DNA of 64,000 nucleotides from Panacagrimonas sp052387695 (lineage in GTDB: Bacteria > Pseudomonadota > Gammaproteobacteria > Nevskiales > Nevskiaceae), in NCBI GenBank assembly GCA_052387695.1, contig JBQTIX010000047.1, positions 140,496-204,495 on the forward strand, read 5' to 3'. Positions 7,904-16,080 of this stretch are shown here, in pieces. The notes beneath the pieces were generated by a model. The model worked only from the letters and a program-made list of their open reading frames with translations, was not told the origin of the DNA and ran no database searches. Each line of letters opens with the position of its first letter. The first letter of the stretch is position 1. The position numbers and the translations under genes are program-made.

Positions 7904-10900
7904 ATGACCACCAAGCCGATGAAAAATAATCCGTTCACGCAGGAAGAGGGAGTCATCCATCTGGGCGGGATCGACGCACTGGTGCGTCTTAGCCTCGACC
8001 AGGTGCGCACCGATGCCCGGCGCGGCCTCAAGACCGGAATGTTCATCTCCGGCTATCGCGGCTCTCCGCTGGGAATGTTCGACGCCGCGCTGCAGAAGCA
8101 GGAAAAGACGCTGCTCGACCATCACGTGCATTTCGTTGACGGCCTCAACGAAGACCTCGCCGCCACGGCGGTCTGGGGCACGCAGATGCTGCACGCGGTC
8201 GGCAAGCAGAAGTTCGATGGCGTCACCGGCATGTGGTACGGCAAGGCGCCCGGCGTCGACCGGTCCGGCGATGCGCTCAAGCACGCCAACTACACGGGTA
8301 TCGACAAGAACGGTGGCGTGCTGGCCATCGTCGGCGACGATCCAGGCTGCAAGTCGTCCTCGCTGTGCAGCCAGTCGGAGCCGATGCTGATGCACGTCGG
8401 CATCCCGTCGCTGTATCCCGGCACGGTGCAGGAGGTGCTGGACTACGGCTTGCACGGCTACCAGATGTCGCGGCTGGCGGGCCTTTGGGTGGGCCTGAAG
8501 ATGGTGACCAGCGTCGCGGACGGGACCGGCACCGCGCTGATCTCGCCGGACCGGCTTCAGTTCATTGATCCTGATATGACATTCGACGGCAAGCCGTTCT
8601 CGCCACGCATGAACCTCGGCATGAACGTGCGCGCCGAAGCGCTCGAGATGGAGCAGTCGCTCTACACGCGCAGACTGGAGGTTGCCAAGCGCTACGCGGC
8701 GGCCAACAAGCTCAACAACGTCGTCTTCCCAAATCCCGAAGCGTGGCTCGGCATCATTACCGCCGGCAAGTCCTACAACGACCTCCGCCAGTGCTTTCTG
8801 GAACTCGGACTGGACGACGATGCGTTGCGCCGCTACGGCATCCGCATCCTCAAAATGGGCATGCTGTTTCCGATGGAACCCAAGATCGTGCGCGATTTCG
8901 CAAGCGGCCTGGAGGAAATCCTGATCATCGAGGAAAAGCGGCCGTTCCTCGAAATGTTCGCGAAGAACGTGCTGTACGGCATGACCAATGCGCCGCGCAT
9001 CGTCGGCAAGTACGACGAACACGAGCAAGAGCTGCTGCCGCATTTCGGCGAGTTCGAGCCGGATGTCATCGGCCGTGCGCTGACCAAGCGGCTGTCGCGC
9101 AAGACCCGTGTCGAATCGGCGGACGCCTGGCTCAAGCGTGTGGACGAAATCCACGCACGAAACAAATTGGCGACGACGACCCGCACCGCGTGGTACTGCT
9201 CCGGCTGTCCGCACAACTCGTCGACGCAGGCCCCTGAGGGCAGCGTGGTCTCAGCCGGTATCGGTTGCCACACGATGGCGATGTGGATGAACCGCAACGT
9301 CGTGATGGGCACGCACATGGGCGCTGAAGGCGCGCAGTGGATCGGCATGGCACCGTTCACCGAGGTGCCGCACATCTTTCAGAACATCGGCGACGGCACC
9401 TACTTCCATTCGGGGCGGCTCGCGATCGAGTACGCCGCCGCGACCAATGTCAACATCACCTACAAGCTGCTCTACAACGCTCACGTCTCCATGACCGGCG
9501 GCCAGGAGGCCATGGGCGGGCGTGGCGTGGCCGATATCGTGGGCGAGCTGCTCGCGGTGGGCGTCAAGCGGGTGCTCGTCACCACCAACGAGCCGGAGCG
9601 CTATTCGAGCATCACCCTGCCGGCCTCCACCGAGGTCTGGCACCGCGACCGTCTCGACGAGGCGCAGCGCGCGCTGGCCGCAATTCCCGGCACCACCGTG
9701 CTGATCCATGACCAGGAATGCGCCGCCGAGCTGCGCCGTGCGCGCAATCGTGGCAAGGCCGAGGAGCCGGCCGAGGTCATCGTCATCAACGAGCGCGTCT
9801 GCGAGGGCTGCGGCGACTGCGGCGTGAAATCCAACTGCATGAGCGTGGAGCCGGTGGCGACCGAATTCGGTCGCAAGACGCGCATCCACCAGTCGTCCTG
9901 CAACAAGGACTTCTCCTGCGTGAAAGGCTTCTGCCCCTCGTTCCTGACGATCACGCCCAATGCCGAGCCGGCAACGGATGGGAAGAAGAAGAAAAGGGGT
10001 CGGATTCCCGCGCTCGAGCGCGCCCTGCCCGAGCCGGTCAAGAAGGTGGACGACTCGCTGGGCGTCGGCATCCACGTGATGGGCATTGGCGGCACCGGCT
10101 CCGTGACGGTGGTGGCGACGCTGGCCAACGCGGCGCGGATCGAGGGCAAGCACGTCATCGGCCTCGACCAGACCGGCCTCGCGCAGAAGGGGGGCGCGGT
10201 CATCTCCGACATCAAGATCTCGCACAAGCCGTTCAATGGCTCGAACAAGATCTCCGATGGCCGCACCGACCTCTACCTCGGCTTCGACATTCTCAATGCG
10301 ACGGACCCGAAGAACCTCGACAAGTGTCTTCCCGAGCGCACCATCGCGGTGATCTCGACCACGCAGACGCCCACCGGCCACATGGTGGCCAACGGCAAGG
10401 TGACGTTCCCGACGGTGCCCTCGCTGACGGACGGCATCGACCGCGTCACGCGCAAGGAGCACAACGTGTATCTCGACGGCCAGGCGCTCGCGGAGGGCCT
10501 GTTCGGCGACGCGATGGCGACCAACAACTTCATGGTCGGCGTGGCCTTCCAGGCCGGCGCGATTCCGCTGAAGTCGGAGTCCATCGAAACGGCGATCCGT
10601 CAATCCGGTGTCGGTGTCGAGCAAAGCGTGGCGGCCTTTCGCTGGGGCCGCATGGCGGTGGTCGACCGTGCGTTCGTCGAGGCCGAGATCGCCAGCTACA
10701 AGCCGAAGATCGTCAGGCAGGAACTGTCGGCGGCGGCGAAAGCGATCATCGAGTCCGTCGGCGCGCAGGGTGAAACCCGCCGCCTCGTGGAAGTGCGCGT
10801 TCCGGAATTGATCGAGTACCAGAACGAGGCCTATGCGCGGCGGTACGCGGAGATCGTCAAGCGCGTGGTGACTGCCGAGGCGCTGGCGGTGCCCGGCAAG

Positions 10901-11422
10901 AGCGGTCTGTCGGAAGCTGTCGCGCGGTTCCTCTACAAGCTCATGGCCTACAAGGACGAGTACGAAGTGGCGCGCCTGCATTCCGACCCGGCGTTCCGGG
11001 CGGAACTCGATGCGATGTTCCCGAACGGGTACAGCGTCAAGTACAACCTTGCGCCGCCCGCGATCTCGAAGAAGGACCCGGTCACGGGGCACCTCATCAA
11101 GCGCCAGTTCGGAGCCTGGATGGGTGCTGCTTTCGGCCTCATGAAACGGTTCAAGGGCCTGCGCGGGGGGGCGCTCGACATCTTCGGCATGACGCATGAG
11201 CGGCGGCTGGAGCGTCAGCTCATCGAGGACTACATCCGCCAGCTCGACGGAACGCTCGCCACGCTTCGCCCGGAAAACTACGCCAGCGCCGTGGCGGTGG
11301 CCAGCGTCCCGGATCAGATTCGCGGGTACGGCCACGTCAAGCTACAGAGCATCGAGCGGGCCAAGGTCGACAGCGTCGCCATGCCTGGCGCTAAGGAGCC
11401 GGCGAAGCGCGAAACCGCGTGA
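7904..11422 (+). CDS. Indolepyruvate:ferredoxin oxidoreductase, fused alpha-beta form
   Basis: A 1172-residue single-chain 2-oxoacid:ferredoxin oxidoreductase that oxidatively decarboxylates aryl or branched 2-oxoacids to acyl-CoA. Order of parts: N-terminal pyrimidine-binding region with SGYRGSPLGMFD, the TPP-binding region with WYCSGCPHNSST and GIGCHTMAMWM, a cysteine cluster (CEGCGDCGVKSNC and further cysteines near residue 665) for [4Fe-4S] clusters, and a C-terminal gamma-type domain beginning HVMGIGGTGSVTV. In bacteria this fused form degrades aromatic amino-acid-derived oxoacids and related compounds. It lies between PHB genes and could supply acyl-CoA, but the true substrate is unknown. 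The ATG has no strong ribosome site; another ATG lies at 7919. Confidence 0.9.
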   Translation: MTTKPMKNNPFTQEEGVIHLGGIDALVRLSLDQVRTDARRGLKTGMFISGYRGSPLGMFDAALQKQEKTLLDHHVHFVDGLNEDLAATAVWGTQMLHAVGKQKFDGVTGMWYGKAPGVDRSGDALKHANYTGIDKNGGVLAIVGDDPGCKSSSLCSQSEPMLMHVGIPSLYPGTVQEVLDYGLHGYQMSRLAGLWVGLKMVTSVADGTGTALISPDRLQFIDPDMTFDGKPFSPRMNLGMNVRAEALEMEQSLYTRRLEVAKRYAAANKLNNVVFPNPEAWLGIITAGKSYNDLRQCFLELGLDDDALRRYGIRILKMGMLFPMEPKIVRDFASGLEEILIIEEKRPFLEMFAKNVLYGMTNAPRIVGKYDEHEQELLPHFGEFEPDVIGRALTKRLSRKTRVESADAWLKRVDEIHARNKLATTTRTAWYCSGCPHNSSTQAPEGSVVSAGIGCHTMAMWMNRNVVMGTHMGAEGAQWIGMAPFTEVPHIFQNIGDGTYFHSGRLAIEYAAATNVNITYKLLYNAHVSMTGGQEAMGGRGVADIVGELLAVGVKRVLVTTNEPERYSSITLPASTEVWHRDRLDEAQRALAAIPGTTVLIHDQECAAELRRARNRGKAEEPAEVIVINERVCEGCGDCGVKSNCMSVEPVATEFGRKTRIHQSSCNKDFSCVKGFCPSFLTITPNAEPATDGKKKKRGRIPALERALPEPVKKVDDSLGVGIHVMGIGGTGSVTVVATLANAARIEGKHVIGLDQTGLAQKGGAVISDIKISHKPFNGSNKISDGRTDLYLGFDILNATDPKNLDKCLPERTIAVISTTQTPTGHMVANGKVTFPTVPSLTDGIDRVTRKEHNVYLDGQALAEGLFGDAMATNNFMVGVAFQAGAIPLKSESIETAIRQSGVGVEQSVAAFRWGRMAVVDRAFVEAEIASYKPKIVRQELSAAAKAIIESVGAQGETRRLVEVRVPELIEYQNEAYARRYAEIVKRVVTAEALAVPGKSGLSEAVARFLYKLMAYKDEYEVARLHSDPAFRAELDAMFPNGYSVKYNLAPPAISKKDPVTGHLIKRQFGAWMGAAFGLMKRFKGLRGGALDIFGMTHERRLERQLIEDYIRQLDGTLATLRPENYASAVAVASVPDQIRGYGHVKLQSIERAKVDSVAMPGAKEPAKRETA

Positions 11423-11476
11423 AACGGTAGACGGCTGAACAGAATCAAATCAGATCAGACTCGTGGAGGAGAACCA

Positions 11477-12217
11477 ATGAGCAGGACGGCTTTGGTAACA
11501 GGCGGAATGGGGGGCTTGGGCGAGGCGATCTGCCTCAAGCTGGCGGCGATGGACTACACGGTTGTCACCACGCATTCGCCAGGCAGCAAGAAGGCAGCTG
11601 AGTGGCTAGCGAGGATGCGTGACAAGGGCCAAAGGTTTCACGCTTATGCCTGTGATGTGAGCGACTACGAATCCTGTATCGCCTGCGTCAAGCGCATCGA
11701 AGCCGAAGTGGGGCCGGTCGATGTGCTGGTCAACAATGCCGGAATCACGCGGGACATCACGTTCCGCAAGATGGTGAAGGCTGACTGGGACGCGGTGATC
11801 AAGACCAACCTCGACAGCTGCTTCAACATGACCAAGCAGGTCGTCGAGAGCATGGTCGGTCGCAAGTGGGGGCGCATCATCAACGTCTCGTCGGTCAACG
11901 GGCAGAAGGGCGCGTTCGGCCAGACCAACTACGCCGCTGCCAAGGCCGGGATGCACGGCTTCACCAAGGCGCTGGCGTTGGAGGTGGCCAAGACCGGCGT
12001 CACAGTGAACACCATCTCTCCGGGGTATATCGGAACGGCGATGGTCACGGCCATCGATCCGGAGGTCCTCAACAGCAAGATTCTTCCCCTGATTCCCATG
12101 AGCCGTCTTGGAAAGCCCGAGGAAATTGCCGGGCTGGTCGCCTACCTCAGCTCAGAGGAGGCGGCCTTCGTGACGGGATCCAATATCGCGATCAATGGCG
12201 GCCAGCACATGCACTGA
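11477..12217 (+). CDS. phaB: Acetoacetyl-CoA reductase
   Basis: A 246-residue SDR enzyme matching PhaB/PhbB, which reduces acetoacetyl-CoA to (R)-3-hydroxybutyryl-CoA with NADPH for polyhydroxybutyrate synthesis. Seen in the sequence are the cofactor loop VTGGMGGLGEAI, the NNAG motif, the catalytic Y-x3-K in TNYAAAKAGMHGFTKALA, and SSVNGQKGAFGQTN typical of PhaB. A strong GGAGGAG ribosome site precedes the ATG. The PHA synthase lies 4 kb downstream on the other strand, so synthesis genes are clustered here but not in one operon. Confidence 0.93.
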   Translation: MSRTALVTGGMGGLGEAICLKLAAMDYTVVTTHSPGSKKAAEWLARMRDKGQRFHAYACDVSDYESCIACVKRIEAEVGPVDVLVNNAGITRDITFRKMVKADWDAVIKTNLDSCFNMTKQVVESMVGRKWGRIINVSSVNGQKGAFGQTNYAAAKAGMHGFTKALALEVAKTGVTVNTISPGYIGTAMVTAIDPEVLNSKILPLIPMSRLGKPEEIAGLVAYLSSEEAAFVTGSNIAINGGQHMH

Positions 12218-12521
12218 AAGGGACTGCTCTCACCGCAGGACGCTCCGCGATCACAGGCAACCCTGCGTCAATCGGGGTTCCGCAGTTGGATGGGTTCGTT
12301 GTCGAGGTACCGCAGCCTTGCTGGCCCTGACGACTCGAAAGACGGGCGCGGTTTTACTCGATAGCTTTGCCCCATTTCTCGAACCTCGCGGGCTGCGGTT
12401 GAAGTGCCGGAAGACGGGTTTGCCTCCAGTCAGCAATCACATAGCAGTTCTATTTCGCGCAAGCGCTTCGCCCGAGCCCCTCGGCAGCAGATTGAAGCGA
12501 CCGCACCAGGGATGAGTCGAT
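12218..12521. other. Intergenic region between phaB and the ferredoxin reductase gene
   Basis: About 300 bases with no convincing gene, hairpin or repeat. It probably contains the promoter of the gene at 12522, but I cannot point to clear -35 and -10 boxes. Confidence 0.4.
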
Positions 12522-13592
12522 ATGGGTTTTCTCAAGTCATTGTTCGGTGCCAAGGAAGCGAAGTTCGTGGAGGTCGCACCCTTTGGTGCGCGTTACGAAG
12601 TTCCCAGCGGCCAGACCATGCTGGAGGCCGCCCTCAAGAACGGCGTTCCTTTTCCGCACAACTGCACCGTGGGCACCTGCGGCTCCTGCAAGTGCAAGCT
12701 CAAGGCCGGCCGGGTCAGCGCGCTGACCGACTTCGGCTACACGCTCTCGCAGCAGGAGATCGCCGCCGGTTTCATCCTGGCCTGCCAGGCTATCCCGAAG
12801 GACGCGCTCACCCAGGTCGAGGTCGAGAGCGCGGCCACCGACGCACCGAAGCCGGAGAAGTTCACCGGCAAGATCGTGGCCACCGAGGATCTGACGCACG
12901 ACATCAAGAAGATCACGCTCGAGCTTGACCGGCCCGTGAACTTCGTCGCGGGCCAGTACGCGAATCTCAAGTATCCCAACGTCCGGCGCGCGCGTAATTA
13001 TTCGTTCGCGGATGCACCGGATCGCGAGGGTCGCAAGCAGGTCAGCTTCTACGTCCGCAAGGTGCCCAAGGGCGCGTTCACCGAAGACCTGTTCGCGGGC
13101 CGACTCGCCGACGTGCCATTCGACATCGAGGCCCCGCACGGTGCATTCCACCTGCACCCCGGTTCCACGCCGATGATCTGCATCGCTGGCGGCTCCGGCC
13201 TGGCGCCGCTGATGAGCGTGCTAGAGAAGGCGCGCAAGGATCGCGTGAAGCGACCCTGTGCGTTCCTGTTCGGCGCGCGCACCGAGGCGGATCTCTACTG
13301 CCTCGAACAGATCAAGCAGATCGAGCAGAACTGGGCCGACACGTTCGTGTTCATGCCCGTGCTCTCGCATGAGCCGGCCAACAGCGCCTGGAAGGGTGCG
13401 CGTGGCCTGGTCACCCAGTTCATCACCGACGCGATGCCGGGTATCGACTGGGCGCAGGCCGAGGGTTACATGTGCGGCCCACCGGGCATGATCGACGCAG
13501 GCATCGCCTCGATGACCGAGGTCGGCATGAACCTCGAAAAGATCTTCTACGACAAGTTCACGGACGAGAGCCACATCGCGAAGATGCCGTAG
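12522..13592 (+). CDS. Oxygenase-type reductase: [2Fe-2S] ferredoxin fused to FAD/NAD(P)H domains
   Basis: A 356-residue electron-transfer protein of the BenC/XylZ/phenol-hydroxylase reductase type. The N-terminal plant-type ferredoxin domain has CTVGTCGSCKCKL with a fourth cysteine in LACQ (about residues 47-88). Then come the FAD-binding RARNYSFA motif and the NAD-binding IAGGSGLAPLMSVL and CGPPGM motifs. It would pass electrons from NAD(P)H to a Rieske or di-iron oxygenase. The Rieske alpha/beta genes at 1570-3440 lack a reductase, so this is a reasonable partner although 9 kb away. It is followed by a hairpin terminator. Confidence 0.9.
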   Translation: MGFLKSLFGAKEAKFVEVAPFGARYEVPSGQTMLEAALKNGVPFPHNCTVGTCGSCKCKLKAGRVSALTDFGYTLSQQEIAAGFILACQAIPKDALTQVEVESAATDAPKPEKFTGKIVATEDLTHDIKKITLELDRPVNFVAGQYANLKYPNVRRARNYSFADAPDREGRKQVSFYVRKVPKGAFTEDLFAGRLADVPFDIEAPHGAFHLHPGSTPMICIAGGSGLAPLMSVLEKARKDRVKRPCAFLFGARTEADLYCLEQIKQIEQNWADTFVFMPVLSHEPANSAWKGARGLVTQFITDAMPGIDWAQAEGYMCGPPGMIDAGIASMTEVGMNLEKIFYDKFTDESHIAKMP

Positions 13593-13710
13593 TCGAAGAA
13601 CCCGCCTCCACCGGCTGGGCGCGGTCGTGCTTTTGCGGCGAGGCGGCTTCCCGGCCAGGCGATGCGTCAGCGTGTGTGCCGAGGGGCAGCTCGGCGACGA
13701 TCAGGCAGGG

Positions 13711-13740
13711 GCGCGGCGTACTCGCCGCGCTCGCTTTTCT
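13711..13740. terminator. Putative rho-independent terminator
   Basis: A perfect 8-bp stem GCGCGGCG / CGCCGCGC with a TACT loop (13711-13730) is followed by TCGCTTTTCT on the + strand. It lies between two converging genes, the reductase ending at 13592 and the hydrolase ending at 13799. The T-rich side supports termination of the + strand transcript. Confidence 0.6.
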
Positions 13741-13798
13741 GGCCTGGGTAGAGCGCCCGCCCTGAGCCGCGCGAACGGCCCAGCACTTCGTCCGGGCC

Positions 13799-14935
13799 TC
13801 AGCCCTGCTCGACGAGCCACGCGCTGATGCGCGCCCACTGCTGCTTCAGCGTCTTGGAGCCCATGAACAGGCCGATGTGCCCGCCGGGTGCGAGCTCCTT
13901 GCGGATCAGCTCCTTCGGCGTGCCCACGAGGTTCTCGGCGTTGAACACCTGGTCGGGCGTCGTGATGTCGTCGTCCGCGCCGGCGAGCAGGTACACCGGC
14001 ACGGTGATGCTCTTGAGCGAGATGCGCTCGCCCAGCGCCACGAACTCGCCGCGCGCCAGCCGGTTGAGCTTGAACAGGTGTTTCACCGCTTCGAGATACA
14101 TGCGGCCGGGCAGGTCGACGACGTGCTCGTACCAGCGCGAGAAGTGACGCGCGCGCTCCACGTACTGCGGATTGGTGATGTTGTCGAACAGGTCGATGTA
14201 CTTGCCCCAGTAATGCTCGTCCGGGTGCATGTTCTTCCAGCCCTGCAGCATGAAGCGCCCGCGCATGCGCCCACCGCCCATCACCACCAGCGAGCGGTAG
14301 AAGCTGAACGGCGTGCGCTTCGCCATCTTCGTCACCGGGCCGTGGCCCGCGTGCGCGTCGATCGGCGCACCGGCCAGCACCAGCGACACGGCCTTGCCGG
14401 GGAATCGCGCGGCGTGCATCGCCGACAGCCAGCCGCCCTGGCACAGGCCCACGAGATGCGCGCGCCCGCCGACGGCGTCCATCGCATCGTTGAGGTCGGA
14501 CAGGTACTTGTCGATGCCGAAGTTGCGCATCTCGTGCGTCGCGCTCTTCCAGTCCGTGACATACACGCGCTTGCAGCCGCCGGCCTTCAGCGTCTGCACC
14601 AGGCTCTGGCCGTCCGCGTAGTCGGCGATCGTCGAAGGATGTCCCGCGTAGGGCGCATCGACGATGACGGGAATGGCGTCGGCCGGCGCGTCGTCGTCGG
14701 AGAAGTCGCGCAGCAGCATCGTCTGCGACTCGAACGCGAGTGAGTGCGGCGTGACCCAGTCCGGACGCTCAGGGAACGTGATGGCGCCAGCGTGGCGCAC
14801 GTACGAGAGCCAGTCCCTGGGCAGGTTGCGGCCTCGCTTGCGGATCTGCCGCGCCCATTCCACCGGCCAATAGGCGGGGACCGCGAGCAGGGCTTTCTGG
14901 AATTGGGTGCGTTCGGCCACGGGCAGGTTGCTCAT
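13799..14935 (-). CDS. PHA depolymerase/PhaC-like alpha/beta hydrolase with cysteine nucleophile
   Basis: A 378-residue alpha/beta hydrolase when started at MSNLPVAERT (ATG at 14935). The nucleophile elbow is GLCQGG, with cysteine in place of serine, as in PHA synthases and intracellular PHB depolymerases. The C-terminus has the acid-bearing LLAGADDDITTPDQ and the histidine in GGHIGLFMG, resembling the PHB depolymerase C-terminal domain. It heads a group of minus-strand PHA genes, so intracellular PHA mobilisation or 3-hydroxyacyl ester hydrolysis is likely. The frame stays open upstream to 15019 (406 residues), but that extension lacks protein character and contains a tandem duplication. Confidence 0.78.
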   Translation of the reverse strand: MSNLPVAERTQFQKALLAVPAYWPVEWARQIRKRGRNLPRDWLSYVRHAGAITFPERPDWVTPHSLAFESQTMLLRDFSDDDAPADAIPVIVDAPYAGHPSTIADYADGQSLVQTLKAGGCKRVYVTDWKSATHEMRNFGIDKYLSDLNDAMDAVGGRAHLVGLCQGGWLSAMHAARFPGKAVSLVLAGAPIDAHAGHGPVTKMAKRTPFSFYRSLVVMGGGRMRGRFMLQGWKNMHPDEHYWGKYIDLFDNITNPQYVERARHFSRWYEHVVDLPGRMYLEAVKHLFKLNRLARGEFVALGERISLKSITVPVYLLAGADDDITTPDQVFNAENLVGTPKELIRKELAPGGHIGLFMGSKTLKQQWARISAWLVEQG

Positions 14936-14981
14936 TGATGCGGATGCGAGTGCAGGTTGCTCATTGATGCGGATGCGAGTG
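14924..14981. repeat. 29-bp tandem duplication over the hydrolase start codon
   Basis: Two perfect 29-base copies beginning CAGGTTGCTCATTGATGCGG follow one another. Each contains the reverse complement of the start codon (CAT at 14933 and 14962). Because 29 is not a multiple of three, only the copy at 14935 is in frame with the hydrolase; the upstream ATG is out of frame. Neither is preceded by a good ribosome site. Confidence 0.85.
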
Positions 14982-15117
14982 CAGGAAGTGTGGGGGGATT
15001 GAAAACCGCGGAGGCACACAGGGGAAAAGACAGGATGCGGAGGAAATCGTCAACCGGAAAATCCTTGCCAACTTTCTGTTCCCAAGCGCCTTCGCGGTGA
15101 AATACCTTGGGGAGCGG

Positions 15118-16020
15118 CTACGCTTCATCCGCATGCATTGCCGCGCTCCACGGTCGGCGATGCTCGGACGTGGTCTGGGCGGCGTTGTCGGTGTCGAGGA
15201 ATTCGTGCACGAGGTCGGCCGCGATCTGCGGCTGCGCGATCACGAACAGGTGGCCCTCGTCCATCACCTCGAGGCGCGAATTCGGGATCAGCTTGGCCAG
15301 GATATGGCCGTTGATGGGCGGGCAGATCGGATCGTCCGCGCCGACGAGCACCAGGGTCGGCTGGCGCAGCCGCCACAGCCACAGCGCGCTGGTCCAGCCG
15401 GTGATCGCGCCGAGCTGCAGCATGTAACCCGCGCGGCTGGGCTTGCGGATGCGCGAGGCGTAGTCGCGCGCCAGCGCCTTGTCCCAGCGGAAGCGTCCGC
15501 CGTACAGGCGACCGGCTTCCTTTTCCATGTTGCCGGGCTTGAGGTAGCGCGTCGGGGTCAGCAGCTTCCAGAACACCGAGGGCGCGGCCGGCCAGGCAAT
15601 CGGAGCGCCGGCCATCGTCGCGCACAGCACGAGACGGCGACAGCGGCTGGGCGCGGTGTGCGCAAACTGCTGCGCGAGCGCGCCGCCCCAGGACACGCCG
15701 ATCACGTCCGCGCGCTCGTGGCCCATCTTCTTGAGCACGTGCACGGCCAGGCGCGCGATCGTGCTCATCCGGTACGGGTAGGGCGGCAAGGTGGAGCCGC
15801 CGATGCCGGGCATGTCGAAGCTGATGACCTCGACCTTGCCGAGCGCCGCGACGAAGGGTGTGAGCAGTTCGAAGTTTCCGCCGATGCCGTTGAACAGCAG
15901 GATCGGCGCCGGATCGGAGGTTCCGGGCCAGTGCGCCACGCGCAGGGTCATGCCGCCGACGCTTACCTCCTTGAGCAGGAGCTTGCGTGGCGGCGGGTGC
16001 AGGACGTCGGGAGCGTTCAA
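15118..16020 (-). CDS. phaZ: Poly(3-hydroxyalkanoate) depolymerase, intracellular medium-chain type
   Basis: This 300-residue alpha/beta hydrolase closely resembles Pseudomonas PhaZ. Family features seen: LLFNGIGGNFELL, SFDMPGIGGS, the nucleophile elbow GVSWGGALAQQFAH (serine at about residue 110), ITGWTSALWLW, LVGADDPICP and the catalytic histidine in DEGHLF. It would release hydroxyalkanoate monomers from storage granules. A TTG at 16020 is the only start that keeps the first strand; the next ATG at about 15951 would remove it. It lies 60 bp downstream of the PHA synthase on the same strand, matching the phaC-phaZ order known in pseudomonads. Confidence 0.88.
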   Translation of the reverse strand: MNAPDVLHPPPRKLLLKEVSVGGMTLRVAHWPGTSDPAPILLFNGIGGNFELLTPFVAALGKVEVISFDMPGIGGSTLPPYPYRMSTIARLAVHVLKKMGHERADVIGVSWGGALAQQFAHTAPSRCRRLVLCATMAGAPIAWPAAPSVFWKLLTPTRYLKPGNMEKEAGRLYGGRFRWDKALARDYASRIRKPSRAGYMLQLGAITGWTSALWLWRLRQPTLVLVGADDPICPPINGHILAKLIPNSRLEVMDEGHLFVIAQPQIAADLVHEFLDTDNAAQTTSEHRRPWSAAMHADEA

Positions 16021-16080
16021 GGGGGTCTGGAAGTCGTGTTGTGAGGGTGGGGGCGTCGAAGTCCGGGCGGGAGCATGACC

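Noticed and set aside
9251..11335. A 694-residue open frame on the minus strand
   Set aside because: It lies fully opposite the ior gene, whose protein carries clear TPP, iron-sulfur and gamma-domain motifs. The minus-strand product is Arg/His/Asp-rich with no family features; it is a GC-driven shadow.
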